Origin: Hyphomonas neptunium ATCC 15444
Lineage (GTDB): Bacteria; Pseudomonadota; Alphaproteobacteria; Caulobacterales; Hyphomonadaceae
Assembly (NCBI RefSeq): GCF_000013025.1
Contig: NC_008358.1
Coordinates: forward strand, 2,418,001 to 2,482,000
Length of the DNA stretch: 64,000 nt
Direction: 5' to 3'
The position numbers and the translations under genes are program-made. Positions 25,047 through 33,970 of the stretch are shown here, piece after piece. Position 1 is the first letter of the stretch, and every line of letters starts with the position of its first letter. The notes below the pieces were generated by a model. The model had not been told where the DNA came from and searched no databases. It was given only the letters and a program-made list of their open reading frames with translations.

Positions 25047-26723
25047 TCAGTCCGGAACCGGGATGGAGAACAACAGTTCAATGGCAATCCGGCCATCTTC
25101 CTGGGCATTGACCGAAACGGTTCCACCAATCTGACGGGCAAAGGCTGAGAGAAACAGGCTGGTATCCCGGTCCATCTCAACGGAGCCTTCCTCACCGCCG
25201 CCACAGGTGAGCGCCAGTCGGCAATCGCCATGCTCCCGGTCGAAATGCAACGTAACATCTGCGACCTCGTCCTCATCCGCTTCCGGGCAAAGCAGGCTTA
25301 CAGATTCCAGCACGAACATTCCCACGGGAACGGCAAGATCTGCAGGCAGCGGGCCGGGCGTAACATCCGGAATGATTTGCCGGCCGCCTTCACCCCAACC
25401 TTTCTGTTCATCCACCTGGTTGCAGATGGCATTGAACAGGTCGAGCGCTTCAACCGTATCAAGGTCTCCCTCGTTCAGAAGGGTATGATGCACCGCCGCC
25501 ATCATCGCCACACGATGAGCGGCCACCTTGAGAGCGCTTTGGGTTTCAGGCAGTGCCTCGCCCCGACCTTGCAGCTTCAGCATGCTGAGCATCACCTGCA
25601 GGTTATTTTTTACGCGGTGGTGCACTTCACGGAACGCCGCCTTCATCTGGACGAGCGCCAGTTGCAGGTCTGACTCATGTTTTGAAACACGGCTGGTCAG
25701 GTCGTCAAAGGCTTCGGCGACCTGCTGTACCTCCAGAGGCGCGCGCGACAGCTCTGGCGCAAGCAGCGCATATCGGGCCGAGCTGCGCATATCCAAGATC
25801 CGCAGGCGTATCCGCTCCAGCCAACGCAGTACCATGGCGTCGGCAATCCAGCTGGCCGCCAGAAGCGCCGCGAGATAGGCCAGGATCGGCACCAGAAAGG
25901 CGAGAATGACCTCCACGCGCTGGGGCGGCGCGGGTGATCCCACCATCAGCCACAGCCCATTTTCCGAAAGAGGCAGCAGCACCACATCCAGAGGTGGGCC
26001 CTGGTCGGGCCGGAGCCGGTAGGTTCTTTTGTTCAGCGCCGCCCCATCACTGATCCATTCCATGGGAATGCCAGCAACGATGTTGGAGCCGATGACCTGC
26101 CCGCCCGGCACTACCAGCGACACCGTCACCCCACTGGACTGGGACATGCCCGACATACGGGCGACAATATCCTCCAGCGACAAGGTGAGCGCGATAGATC
26201 CGCTATAGTTGCCGAGCGCGTCAGACTGCCGGCGCAGCAGGTAGATCGCCGGGTCTCCCAGCGCCATGCCGCGTTGACCGCTATCCTCGAACGACTCCAC
26301 GCCCTTGCGCATCCGGTCGTTCCATTCGAGCTGGGGCATCGGCATCCCGACCAGGCCTTCCCCCACCTCATTACAGGTCACCAGGCCGTCCGCATCAAAG
26401 CGGATGGTATTGCGCAGCGGCAGTTCAAGCACCGCCAGACGGTCACCGATTTCGTTACAGGTCAGCTCCCGGTCGTCGATCGTGATCATGCGCAGCGCCA
26501 TGCGGGCGCGCACCAGCATGGCATCGGTCTGGCGCAGGCGATCCTGCGCACTCTGATGAAGTTCATGGAACCGGAGCTGCCGGGAAAACTGCTGTTCGCT
26601 CCAGGCGTGTATGGCGCCCATTATCAGCAGCGGGCTAAGGACGACCGCCATGGCAGAAATTACCTGAAGCCTGAGGCTCAGGCGCCTGCGCTTGGCGCGT
26701 CCTTCCCCGCTGACTACCGTCAT
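25047..26723 (-). CDS. Membrane sensor histidine kinase, HisKA_2 type (PhyK-like)
   Basis: 558 residues. Helix 1 at about residues 20-40 and helix 2 at about 271-296 enclose a periplasmic sensor of about 230 residues with two Cys in ELTCNEIGD and LVTCNEVGE. After a HAMP-like linker comes the HisKA_2 phosphoacceptor REVHHRVKNNLQVMLSMLKLQ near residue 368, then a degenerate-looking ATPase region. Kinases of this class encoded beside phyR (PhyK) phosphorylate PhyR and start the general stress response. It overlaps ecfG by four bases. A separate convergent transcript ends just downstream. Confidence 0.9.
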   Translation of the reverse strand: MTVVSGEGRAKRRRLSLRLQVISAMAVVLSPLLIMGAIHAWSEQQFSRQLRFHELHQSAQDRLRQTDAMLVRARMALRMITIDDRELTCNEIGDRLAVLELPLRNTIRFDADGLVTCNEVGEGLVGMPMPQLEWNDRMRKGVESFEDSGQRGMALGDPAIYLLRRQSDALGNYSGSIALTLSLEDIVARMSGMSQSSGVTVSLVVPGGQVIGSNIVAGIPMEWISDGAALNKRTYRLRPDQGPPLDVVLLPLSENGLWLMVGSPAPPQRVEVILAFLVPILAYLAALLAASWIADAMVLRWLERIRLRILDMRSSARYALLAPELSRAPLEVQQVAEAFDDLTSRVSKHESDLQLALVQMKAAFREVHHRVKNNLQVMLSMLKLQGRGEALPETQSALKVAAHRVAMMAAVHHTLLNEGDLDTVEALDLFNAICNQVDEQKGWGEGGRQIIPDVTPGPLPADLAVPVGMFVLESVSLLCPEADEDEVADVTLHFDREHGDCRLALTCGGGEEGSVEMDRDTSLFLSAFARQIGGTVSVNAQEDGRIAIELLFSIPVPD

Positions 26724-27325
26724 CCGTTATGGCGGCTGAGGACGTCAACCTGGCCCATGATGTCGTTGAACGCTGCTTCGCCTGACGTGACATTCGAGCC
26801 GCTTGCCCCGGAAGGCACACCATGTTCGCTGTTAAGCAGTTCAGCCAGCGCCTTGCGCGCCCGGCTGACACGGCTTTTGATGGTTCCGACAGCGCAGCCG
26901 ACAATTTCAGCCGCTTCTTCATACGCCATGCCGCCAGCGCCGATCAGGATGATCGCTTCGCGCTGATCCTGGGGAAGATGCTCCAGCGCATTGCGCAGCG
27001 CTACAAGTTCAAGCCCCTTGTCGGGGTCATCGGAGGCGACAAGCGTCGATTCTGCAACGCCCGGCTCAAGACCGGTGGACCGCCAGCTGCGCCGCTTTTC
27101 CGAATAGAACGAGTTGCGAAGGATGGTGAACGTCCATGCCTTGAAGCTCGTATTCTCTGTATAGCTGTCGCGCGCATTCCACGCTTTGAGCAGCGCGTCC
27201 TGCACCAGGTCATCGGCTTGGGTAGGGTTGCCGCAAAGGCTGCGGGCGAACGCGCGCAGATGAGGGGTTACCTCCATAAGAGCGGCTTTGAAGTCAGACA
27301 GGGAAAGTGCCTGAGTTGCGGTCAT
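26720..27325 (-). CDS. ecfG: General stress response sigma factor EcfG
   Basis: 201 residues of ECF15 type. Region 2: LRAFARSLCGNPTQADDLVQDALLKAWNARDSY and FKAWTFTILRNSFYSEKRR. Region 4: LEHLPQDQREAIILIGAGGMAYEEAAEIVGCAVGTIKSRVSRARKAL. EcfG binds RNA polymerase and directs it to GGAAC-N16/17-CGTT promoters, of which eight are visible nearby. It is held by NepR, whose gene overlaps its start by four bases. Two such promoters precede nepR-ecfG, so it activates itself. Confidence 0.96.
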   Translation of the reverse strand: MTATQALSLSDFKAALMEVTPHLRAFARSLCGNPTQADDLVQDALLKAWNARDSYTENTSFKAWTFTILRNSFYSEKRRSWRSTGLEPGVAESTLVASDDPDKGLELVALRNALEHLPQDQREAIILIGAGGMAYEEAAEIVGCAVGTIKSRVSRARKALAELLNSEHGVPSGASGSNVTSGEAAFNDIMGQVDVLSRHNG

Positions 27326-27531
27326 GCTTCACCGTCGGGGCGCGATTTGACGCCTGCCTTCGCTTTGGCTTCCGCCTGTTCAAGCAGCTTGAAAAAGTCG
27401 TCAGGAACAGACTCCCCAACGACGCCGTCATACATCTGGCGCAGACGCTCACCGATGGCGCGGTTACCAAGGCTACGCTGACTGCGGCGTGCCTCAGGGT
27501 CTTTTCCATTCTGATTTCCGGACTCATTCAT
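27322..27531 (-). CDS. nepR: Anti-sigma factor NepR
   Basis: 69 residues. The core IGERLRQMYDGVVGESVPDDFFKLLEQ matches the NepR two-helix signature IGxxLRxxYDxxVxExVPDxFxxLL, with short disordered ends. NepR holds EcfG inactive until phosphorylated PhyR takes it away. It is first in the nepR-ecfG-kinase operon and faces phyR, in the conserved order. Confidence 0.95.
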   Translation of the reverse strand: MNESGNQNGKDPEARRSQRSLGNRAIGERLRQMYDGVVGESVPDDFFKLLEQAEAKAKAGVKSRPDGEA

Positions 27532-27605
27532 AGCGTTGCCTTAAATTCCGTTCACTTGCCGACCAGATACCCGCCAGGCGGCGAAATGGCCATATTCGTG
27601 CCATA

Positions 27606-27630
27606 AACGCCGCTAACTTTGATAGGTTCC
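27606..27630 (-). promoter_or_regulatory. EcfG-type promoter P1 of nepR-ecfG
   Basis: On the minus strand GGAAC (27630-27626), 16-base spacer, CGTT (27609-27606), about 75 bases before the nepR ATG at 27531. It gives positive autoregulation of the anti-sigma/sigma operon. Confidence 0.85.
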
Positions 27631-27696
27631 ACGCCAAACTGCACATTGCGAAATATTTCCGCAGCGTATGAAACCAATTTGTGTCCCGTGCGTTGT

Positions 27697-27721
27697 AACG
27701 CTCAGATAGCAAAGAGGTTCC
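27697..27721 (-). promoter_or_regulatory. EcfG-type promoter P2 of nepR-ecfG, overlapping the phyR leader
   Basis: On the minus strand GGAAC (27721-27717), 16-base spacer, CGTT (27700-27697), exactly 91 bases upstream of P1. Its -35 element lies within the ribosome-binding region of phyR (ATG 27725, AAAGAGG at 27711-27717). Confidence 0.78.
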
Positions 27722-27724
27722 AAT

Positions 27725-28513
27725 ATGAGTTTGATCGCCCAATACGGCCCGCATCTCCCCTTCCTGCGCCGCTATGCCCGTGCTTTGACGGGCTCTCAGG
27801 AGAGCGGCGATGCCTATATCCGGGCGTGCCTTGAGGCGTTGAGCGAAGACCCTGCCCTCATGGTAGAGGCGTCATCAACCCGTGTCACCCTGTACCGCTT
27901 CTTTCATGCGATCTGGTCAACGACCGGGGCAAAACTGGAAACGGCCGGTAAATTTTCCGGTGCTTCGCCCGAAGAACGCCTGCGCAAGCTCGCGCCGATC
28001 CAGCGTCAGGCATTTCTGCTGACGACGCTGGAAGGCTTCAGCCGTCCGGAAGCCTGCGAAATTCTGGAGCAAACCCCTGCGGAGCTGGAAAAGCTGATCG
28101 AGGCCGCGCACAAGGAAATCGAGCAACAACTTTCCACCTCGGTCCTCATCATTGAAGACGAGCCGATCATTGCGGCTGACCTGGCCAACCTCGTTGAGGA
28201 TCTGGGCCACACCTTCGCCGGCAACGCAGCCACGCGCAAACATGCCGTTGAGCTTGCCCGCCGGGTGAAGCCTGGCCTTATCCTGTGCGATGTTCAGCTT
28301 GCGGACAATTCTTCGGGCATTGATGCCGTGCAGGACATTCTGGCCGACTTTGACCTGCCAGTGATCTTCATCACGGCGTTTCCAGAGCGCCTTCTCACGG
28401 GCGAGCGACCAGAGCCTACCTACCTGATTACCAAACCGTTTCAGGATGATACAGTCAAAGCGGCGATCAGCCAGGCTCTCTTCTTTCACGCTCAGGCAGA
28501 GCCCCAGACCTGA
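27725..28513 (+). CDS. phyR: General stress response regulator PhyR (anti-anti-sigma)
   Basis: 262 residues. Residues 1-about 130 mimic sigma regions 2 and 4 (LPFLRRYARALTGSQESGDAYI; LAPIQRQAFLLTTLEGFSRPEACEIL). A receiver domain follows from about 138: VLIIEDEP with the acidic pair, D189 in LILCDVQLADN as phosphorylation site, and YLITKPF with the conserved Lys. When phosphorylated, PhyR binds NepR and frees EcfG. It is divergent from nepR-ecfG. No EcfG motif faces it on the plus strand. Confidence 0.97.
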   Translation: MSLIAQYGPHLPFLRRYARALTGSQESGDAYIRACLEALSEDPALMVEASSTRVTLYRFFHAIWSTTGAKLETAGKFSGASPEERLRKLAPIQRQAFLLTTLEGFSRPEACEILEQTPAELEKLIEAAHKEIEQQLSTSVLIIEDEPIIAADLANLVEDLGHTFAGNAATRKHAVELARRVKPGLILCDVQLADNSSGIDAVQDILADFDLPVIFITAFPERLLTGERPEPTYLITKPFQDDTVKAAISQALFFHAQAEPQT

Positions 28514-28522
28514 GGAATTATT

Positions 28523-28547
28523 GGAACCATTCGCTTTCTCTTTCGTT
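28523..28547 (+). promoter_or_regulatory. EcfG-type promoter of the DUF883 gene
   Basis: GGAAC 28523-28527, 16-base spacer, CGTT 28544-28547, ten bases after phyR ends and 33 before the next ATG. Confidence 0.84.
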
Positions 28548-28579
28548 GATCCTGCAAGGACATTGAAAAGGAGAAAGCG

Positions 28580-28936
28580 ATGGCTACCCCCCAAACTTCC
28601 ACTCGAAAGTCGCGCGGCCGCATCAACGGCCACGACAAGAAATCCGCAGCTGCGGCTGCTGCCAAAAATGATCTGCATGCGGCGCAAGAAGCCGCTGAAA
28701 CTTTTGTTTCTGCAGTGACTTCGTCGGCAAATCACTTCTCGGAGCATATTGGCCGCGCCGTCGGTGAGAAAGTCACCAAGGCTCAGCATGGCGCCGAAAC
28801 GGTTGCCGACAAGGTCTCAAACCGGGCGTCTGATGCCCGTGACCAGCTTGAAGACACCATCCGCAATCGGCCCCTGATGTCGGTGGGTGTTGCCGCTGGT
28901 GCCGGTGTTCTGCTGGCCCTTCTGTCCCGCCGCTAA
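28580..28936 (+). CDS. DUF883 (ElaB/YqjD-like) membrane-anchored stress protein
   Basis: 118 residues. A basic start with an Ala-rich run, a long amphipathic helix rich in Ala, Glu and Lys (NDLHAAQEAAETF to DQLEDTIRNRP), then a C-terminal membrane helix LMSVGVAAGAGVLLALLSRR. This is the layout of ElaB/YqjD, inner-membrane proteins that bind ribosomes in stationary-phase E. coli. AAAGGAG precedes the ATG. A perfect EcfG promoter sits upstream; the next gene is two bases after its stop. Confidence 0.87.
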   Translation: MATPQTSTRKSRGRINGHDKKSAAAAAAKNDLHAAQEAAETFVSAVTSSANHFSEHIGRAVGEKVTKAQHGAETVADKVSNRASDARDQLEDTIRNRPLMSVGVAAGAGVLLALLSRR

Positions 28937-28938
28937 GT

Positions 28939-29373
28939 ATGCTGGGCAGTTTGAAACTTCGCATTATCCTGATGGCCGGCGGGTCCGTAATAGGGCTCGC
29001 TGGCGCAGGCGCACTAAGTTGGGCTGCTGTTGTCGCCCTTGCGCCATGGCTGGGGCTTGCCGAATCCGGCGCCCTTGTTGGCGGCGTTTTGATTGCAGCT
29101 GGCGGTCTGGCAATCTGGAATGCTACGCGCCCCGCTGTGCCTCTGGAAGACGAGTTCGCGGGCGTAACTGCCGCGGCGACCAATACGATGACCTACATCC
29201 GGGATGACACCCTGGACGCTCTGACCGGTATGTCGCTGAACGTGGTGGGCAATATGGTTTCCAAACGCCCCCTTCTTACTCTGGTGGGCGTCGGCGTAGC
29301 TGCTTACGCTGTGACACGGGCGCCAAATACCAGTGCCGGCATTGTCGATCGCATGCTATCCCGTCTGATCTGA
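28939..29373 (+). CDS. Small multi-helix membrane protein, unknown, co-transcribed with DUF883
   Basis: 144 residues. Two hydrophobic N-terminal helices (IILMAGGSVIGLAGAGALSW and ALVGGVLIAAGGLAIW), a middle polar part, and a hydrophobic C-terminal segment LLTLVGVGVAAYAVT. The middle and end (KRPLLTLVGVGVAAY) resemble the end of DUF883 proteins, hinting at related descent. Not assigned to a family. It begins two bases after the DUF883 gene, so it belongs to the same EcfG-controlled transcript. Confidence 0.7.
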   Translation: MLGSLKLRIILMAGGSVIGLAGAGALSWAAVVALAPWLGLAESGALVGGVLIAAGGLAIWNATRPAVPLEDEFAGVTAAATNTMTYIRDDTLDALTGMSLNVVGNMVSKRPLLTLVGVGVAAYAVTRAPNTSAGIVDRMLSRLI

Positions 29374-29398
29374 ATTTCCACAGATCGGGCAGGCGCGA

Positions 29399-31246
29399 AT
29401 GACTCTGGAACAAGCAGGCATTTTTGCCATCCTAGCGATCACGGCGCTCCTTTTCATCTGGGGCCGCTGGCGCCATGATCTTGTAGCCCTTGGCGCGCTG
29501 ATCGCCTGCGTTGTCGCCGGATTGGTTGACCCTGCCGCTGCCTTTTCCGGCTTCGGAAATCCGGCGGTCATAACCGTTGCTTCCGTTCTGATCCTCAGCT
29601 TCTCGCTTCAGACAACGGGCGTTGTCGACACACTCTCGGCGAAGGTCTTGCCTTCCAGTTCCGGCAACACGGTGTCCATCATTGCCCTGTCTGCGCTGGC
29701 GGCCGGGCTTTCCGCTTTCATGAACAATGTCGGCGCCCTTGCCTTGCTGATGCCGGTGGCGATCAAAACCGCCAGCCGTCTCGGCATATCGCCAGGGCGT
29801 GTTCTTATGCCCGTTTCCTTCGCCTCGATCCTTGGCGGAATGACGACGCTTACCGGCACACCGCCAAACCTGATTGTCGCCGGCTTCAGCGGCCAGGGCG
29901 ACAGCAGCAGTTTCACGATGTTTGATTTCGCGCCGGTCGGGCTCGCGGTTACAGCTGCCGGCCTCATCCTGATCGCACTCGCCTGGAAACTCGTGCCCGC
30001 AAGGGAGCGGACCACCCTCGCGAGCTTCGAAACGGCGCCCTACATCATCGAAGCCCGCGTCAAGCAGGACTCTTCCATCATCGGCCAGTCCCTGCGCGAC
30101 ATAGAATACCAGCTGGATACGACCGACGCCCAGATCGTCAGCCTGCTGCGGAATGATCGCCGTATCTCGGCGCCCAACCCCTACCGGGAAGTTCGCGCAG
30201 ATGATGTTCTGGTGATTGAAGCCGATCCGGACGCCATTGGCGACGCCCTCTCCAAACTTGGTCTTGTCCTCGACACCGTTGCCAAGGCCGAGGAAAAGGC
30301 GGCGGAGGAAAAAGAACAGGCGAGAGACAACCCGGATGCACCCGGAAAAGAAGAGAAGGCAACACAGGCGGAAAGCCGGCTCCAGTCGGGCGACGTGGTT
30401 CTCATGGAACTCGCCGTTCGCCCCAATGCCCTTCTTCTGGGGCTCTCCATCAAGCTGATCGACCTGCGCCGTGAATTTGGCGTGAACCTGATTGCGCTTT
30501 CCAGGGACGGCAAGGATTCGATGGCGCGCCTGAATTCCACGCCGATCCGTTCCGGAGATGTGCTGCTCGTTCAGGGCACCTCCGATGCCATTCTCGAATT
30601 TGCCAACCGGTATGGCTGCGTCCCGCTGGCCGAACGGGCACTCAAGATCCCGAACTCTCGCAAAGCCGTGCTGGCCGCCGTCATCATGATACTTGCCATC
30701 TGCGGTGCCGCCTTCGGCCTCCTGCCCGCCGCCATCACGTTCGCCGCAGGTGTTCTGGCGGTCGCGCTGTTCAAGGTCGTACCGTTGCGCAAGCTGTATG
30801 AGCCGATTGACTGGCCGGTGGTCGTTCTGTTGGGCGCGCTTATTCCGGTGGCCGGGGCGATGTCCACGACCGGCGCTGCAGATCTCATCGCCCAGGGCCT
30901 CATCACCGCCTCGGGCGGCAGCAACCCGGTCTACACAATGATCATTCTTCTGGTCGTTACGATGACGCTGTCAGACTTCATGAACAATGCTGCTACGGCC
31001 GCCGTGATGTGCCCGATTGCGCTGGGCGCCGCGTCGCAGCTTGGTGTCAATCCGGATACGTATCTTATGGCGGTCGCCATCGGCGCATCCTGCGCATTCC
31101 TTACGCCCATAGGTCATCAGAACAATGCGCTCATCCTGGGGCCTGGCGGTTTCCGCTTCGGCGACTACTGGCGCCTTGGCCTGCCCATGGAAGTGGTTGT
31201 GATTGTAGCCGCAACGCCAATGTTGCTGTGGGTATGGCCGCTCTGA
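29399..31246 (+). CDS. SLC13/DASS-type permease with TrkA-C (RCK_C) domains
   Basis: 615 residues. Helices 1-6 fill residues 1-about 200, including [16 protein letters not shown] and [24 protein letters not shown]; a cytoplasmic insert of about 200 residues holds two TrkA-C domains ([16 protein letters not shown]..., [16 protein letters not shown]...) separated by an Ala/Glu-rich linker; helices resume after residue 420 with a second [15 protein letters not shown]. The paired NN motifs are the ion/substrate sites of divalent-anion symporters such as those for sulfate or dicarboxylates. It follows the stress genes by 25 bases; whether it is read from the same promoter is uncertain. Confidence 0.88.
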   Translation: MTLEQAGIFAILAITALLFIWGRWRHDLVALGALIACVVAGLVDPAAAFSGFGNPAVITVASVLILSFSLQTTGVVDTLSAKVLPSSSGNTVSIIALSALAAGLSAFMNNVGALALLMPVAIKTASRLGISPGRVLMPVSFASILGGMTTLTGTPPNLIVAGFSGQGDSSSFTMFDFAPVGLAVTAAGLILIALAWKLVPARERTTLASFETAPYIIEARVKQDSSIIGQSLRDIEYQLDTTDAQIVSLLRNDRRISAPNPYREVRADDVLVIEADPDAIGDALSKLGLVLDTVAKAEEKAAEEKEQARDNPDAPGKEEKATQAESRLQSGDVVLMELAVRPNALLLGLSIKLIDLRREFGVNLIALSRDGKDSMARLNSTPIRSGDVLLVQGTSDAILEFANRYGCVPLAERALKIPNSRKAVLAAVIMILAICGAAFGLLPAAITFAAGVLAVALFKVVPLRKLYEPIDWPVVVLLGALIPVAGAMSTTGAADLIAQGLITASGGSNPVYTMIILLVVTMTLSDFMNNAATAAVMCPIALGAASQLGVNPDTYLMAVAIGASCAFLTPIGHQNNALILGPGGFRFGDYWRLGLPMEVVVIVAATPMLLWVWPL

Positions 31247-31271
31247 ATACTGCCTGACCCCGGTTTTTCTC

Positions 31272-31296
31272 GGAACCTTGAAAGGCCAGGCGCGTT
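31272..31296 (+). promoter_or_regulatory. EcfG-type promoter of the DUF1328 gene
   Basis: GGAAC 31272-31276, 16-base spacer, CGTT 31293-31296, 47 bases before the ATG at 31344. Confidence 0.84.
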
Positions 31297-31343
31297 TCCT
31301 TTTCATAGACCGACTGAATGGTCATTACACAAAGGAGACACCC

Positions 31344-31517
31344 ATGCTTGGTTGGGCACTGACATTCTTTATCCTCGCGATCATCGCCGCCCTTCTTGGC
31401 TTCGGCGGTATTGCCGGCGCCGCGGCGAGTATCGCCAAAATTCTTTTCTTCGTCTTCCTCGCGCTTCTCGTGATCACCTTTGTCGCGCGCGCGCTCCGGG
31501 GCCGGAGCATCACCTGA
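31344..31517 (+). CDS. DUF1328 small membrane protein (YtjA-like)
   Basis: 57 residues with two helices: [20 protein letters not shown] and [23 protein letters not shown], with [16 protein letters not shown] between, the DUF1328 signature. Function unknown; such genes are frequent targets of general stress sigma factors. AAAGGAG lies eight bases before the ATG. It has its own EcfG promoter and a terminator 31 bases after the stop. Confidence 0.9.
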   Translation: MLGWALTFFILAIIAALLGFGGIAGAAASIAKILFFVFLALLVITFVARALRGRSIT

Positions 31518-31547
31518 CACGGCCGTTGCCTGTCACCCTCTTCCTTC

Positions 31548-31576
31548 AAGGGCGCCCCAGGGCGCCCTTTTCTTTT
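31548..31576 (+). terminator. Rho-independent terminator after DUF1328
   Basis: Stem AAGGGCGCC (31548-31556) with GGCGCCCTT (31561-31569), loop CCAG, then TTCTTTT. Confidence 0.88.
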
Positions 31577-31636
31577 AGATGACGGCTCGTCCATCGCCCG
31601 CGCAGTCGATCAGAACAAACATTTCGATAAGTTCAG

Positions 31637-31662
31637 GGAACTGAACCCCGTTCTCAGCCGTT
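31637..31662 (+). promoter_or_regulatory. EcfG-type promoter of the CsbD-like gene
   Basis: GGAAC 31637-31641, 17-base spacer, CGTT 31659-31662, 53 bases before the ATG at 31715. The only one of the eight with a 17-base spacer. Confidence 0.8.
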
Positions 31663-31714
31663 ACTAGGGCATGTGTCACGAAGGCGCATTTCGAAACCCG
31701 GAAGGAATACCGCC

Positions 31715-31909
31715 ATGACCAACAAGAACACCGTGAAAGGCGTCGGCAATCAGATTGCCGGCAACGCGAAAGAAGCCGCCGGCAAAGCGACTGACAACAA
31801 GAAGCTGGAAGCTGAGGGCCGCATTCAGGAACTCAAGGGCGACGCTCAGCGCGCTGCCGGCAAGGTCGAAGACAAGGTCAAAAAAGTAGCGGATGATAAC
31901 CGCAAGTAA
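31715..31909 (+). CDS. CsbD family stress protein
   Basis: 64 residues, very hydrophilic: VKGVGNQIAGNAKEAAGKAT and LEAEGRIQELKGDAQRAAGKVEDKVKK are the CsbD repeats. CsbD was defined as a general-stress gene in Bacillus and is widely stress induced in proteobacteria; the molecular role is unknown. GGAAG precedes the ATG, and an EcfG promoter lies upstream. Confidence 0.92.
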   Translation: MTNKNTVKGVGNQIAGNAKEAAGKATDNKKLEAEGRIQELKGDAQRAAGKVEDKVKKVADDNRK

Positions 31910-31946
31910 TCCTGAGCCGAATTTATTCAGGATACGGAAAGAACAG

Positions 31947-32021
31947 CAGGCGCCACGTCAGCGTCCCCCCACCCCAACGTAAGGCGCCTGTCCGCCACCC
32001 AGCCCTGCTGGGTGGCGGTTT
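31947..32021. terminator. Tandem hairpins between the CsbD-like and HWE-kinase genes
   Basis: An outer stem CAGGCGCC (31947-31954) with GGCGCCTG (31983-31990), then a strong 12-bp stem CCGCCACCCAGC (31992-32003) with GCTGGGTGGCGG (32007-32018) followed by TTT. The second probably ends the CsbD-like transcript. Confidence 0.72.
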
Positions 32022-32041
32022 CCATTCTGGCAGCAGAAAAT

Positions 32042-33124
32042 TCAGTCTGAAGATGCGTCGGCTTGCTGATGCACCAGCGAGAAATCGACTCTCAATCCAT
32101 CCTGGTTCATGACACGCGACACCTGCCCACCGGCCGATGTCACGATCCGCTGAATAACCGCAAGCCCGGTATTGGTGGATGACGATGTTTCGGTCTGACC
32201 TTCCGATGCATCCTCGAGAGGCTCGATCCAGGACAGATGCAACCATTCGTCCTCAATGCGCCCCTGGCAGTAAATGGCCCCGCCATTGCGCAGCGCCCCA
32301 TACTTCAGAGAGTTCGTGGTCAATTCACCAATCACCACCGCAATGACCCGCATCTGCGCTTCATCCACAAGGCAATCGGGCAGCCCCGACACATCGATTG
32401 TTTCTTCACTGACACCTGCTGCATCAACGAGGTCGGAAACCAGCGCCCGCAGAGGAAAATCGCTAGCCGCGTCCACCAGCTTGCCCTGCGCCACGGCGAG
32501 GGAAGAGAAGCGTTTGACGAGATCTTCTGCAAAGGGCTGATGCTCGGGCGTCTGCCGCGCGCTGATCTTGGCAATCGCGCTGGCCACCGCAAAAGCGTTC
32601 TTCAGCCTGTGGCGCATCTCCAGAGCGATGGTGTCGTACATCTTGCGATTGGTAACGGCGTCCGTCACATCCTTTGAGACAACGAGCACTCCGGTCACTT
32701 CGCCAGCGCCGTTCCGGATTGGAACCATACGCACATCCCACCATTTGGGCCGCCCGCGCGCGGTGGGGCAAAAACCCCGAAAATCTGTGGAGTCCCCGCT
32801 TGCGCCTTTGCCGGTCGCGTCCTGCACCATGGAATGGGATTCTTCAGGCCAGAGATCCCACCAGTGCCGGCCGATGACATCCGTATCCGCGCTCAGCTGC
32901 CGCGCGGAAAGGCCCATCGGGTTCATGTACCGGATACGTCCAGTGAGATCGAGCACCTTGATGCAATCACGGCTGCTTTGAAGCAGCGCGGCTAGAACAG
33001 GGTCGGAAAGGCTGGCTGAAAGTTCGTCAATCGGGATCGTTGGCGAACCGCCATTGAGTGCCGGGCTGCGATGCATTGCATCAAACTCCTCGTTCGATCC
33101 CACGGCTGAATTTGTATTACGCAT
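32042..33124 (-). CDS. Soluble PAS-HWE family sensor histidine kinase
   Basis: About 360 residues, no membrane helix. A PAS domain (LLQSSRDCIKVLDLTGRIRYMNPMGLS ... VVSKDVTD) precedes the HWE kinase core: EMRHRLKNAFAVASAIAKISARQ with the phosphoacceptor His, then VIGELTTNSLKYGAL and HLSWIE. HWE kinases of this kind, such as LovK, often feed the PhyR pathway. Start taken at ATG 33124, with GGGGGGA just before; the frame is open to 33388. Position beside the GSR genes suggests the same network. The gap 33125-33503 has no gene; an AT-rich imperfect palindrome at 33425-33445 may be part of its promoter. Confidence 0.88.
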   Translation of the reverse strand: MRNTNSAVGSNEEFDAMHRSPALNGGSPTIPIDELSASLSDPVLAALLQSSRDCIKVLDLTGRIRYMNPMGLSARQLSADTDVIGRHWWDLWPEESHSMVQDATGKGASGDSTDFRGFCPTARGRPKWWDVRMVPIRNGAGEVTGVLVVSKDVTDAVTNRKMYDTIALEMRHRLKNAFAVASAIAKISARQTPEHQPFAEDLVKRFSSLAVAQGKLVDAASDFPLRALVSDLVDAAGVSEETIDVSGLPDCLVDEAQMRVIAVVIGELTTNSLKYGALRNGGAIYCQGRIEDEWLHLSWIEPLEDASEGQTETSSSTNTGLAVIQRIVTSAGGQVSRVMNQDGLRVDFSLVHQQADASSD

Positions 33125-33503
33125 TCCCCCCACACCAGAAAGAAGCGGAAATACGCGCGTTGCGCAAGTCCTGGTTGTTGTTTCAGGTGCGATTGGATCA
33201 ATATGGTTAACAGCCAGCATACCATGGGGCGCGCTGGCTGACACATTGTTTTCAGGAGGAGAACTCCCCCGGAAAACACCAAAAATGCTCTCTATGCGGA
33301 TTTTTATGATGCGGCCCCTGAGACGCCCGAATTCAACCAATGATGAACTTCGTGGATCTCCAGGACAGTTCAGGAGACATAAAGGCACCGCTTTTCATAC
33401 GCGGGCCGCAGCAATCCGGATTTCGGAAAAGTAATATTATTTTCCCTGCCGCTCCGCTGCCTCCCGAACCCCGGATACGGCCCGCCTTTGATCCGAAACG
33501 CCC

Positions 33504-33890
33504 TCAATTGCGCGATACTTCCAGCACTTCCATGGAGTGCCCCCTGCCATCCCGGCCGGCCCACTGCATCGCATCGCCTACCTGCAGCCCAATCAGCATG
33601 GCGCCCACCTGGGTCAGAATGGAGATCCGCTTGTCTGCGATATTTGCCTCGTAGGGGTAGACAAGCGTGAAGTCTTCATAGCGCGCCCCGTCATATACAA
33701 AATTGACCCTGTCATGCATCCGCACGACATCCACGGGCACGTCCTCAACGGCCGTCACCCTGGCGCGCGAAAGCTCCTCGATCAGCATGTCAGCAGCCGG
33801 CTCCCTGCCCTGCACAGCATGGGCAAGGTCTGAAAGGCGCTCCAGTTCAGCATCGGTGACATAAATGGGCGGACGGGTGATTTGGGACAT
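33504..33890 (-). CDS. rnk: Rnk-like nucleoside diphosphate kinase regulator (GreA/GreB C-domain)
   Basis: 128 residues. A short N-terminal helical region (PPIYVTDAELERLSDLAHAV) and the FKBP-like GreA/GreB C-terminal domain: MHDRVNFVYDG, FTLVYPYEANIADKRISILTQVGAMLIGLQVGDAMQW. This length and the short coil match Rnk, which binds RNA polymerase like a Gre factor but cannot cleave transcripts. Single gene; a nested hairpin lies in its upstream region (33971-34007). Confidence 0.85.
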   Translation of the reverse strand: MSQITRPPIYVTDAELERLSDLAHAVQGREPAADMLIEELSRARVTAVEDVPVDVVRMHDRVNFVYDGARYEDFTLVYPYEANIADKRISILTQVGAMLIGLQVGDAMQWAGRDGRGHSMEVLEVSRN

Positions 33891-33970
33891 GATGGCTCCA
33901 GATAAACGAATGCGCCGCAGCCTTTTGTGGCGCGGACCAGAAAAAGAATGATTGTGGATTGTGTTTTGTC

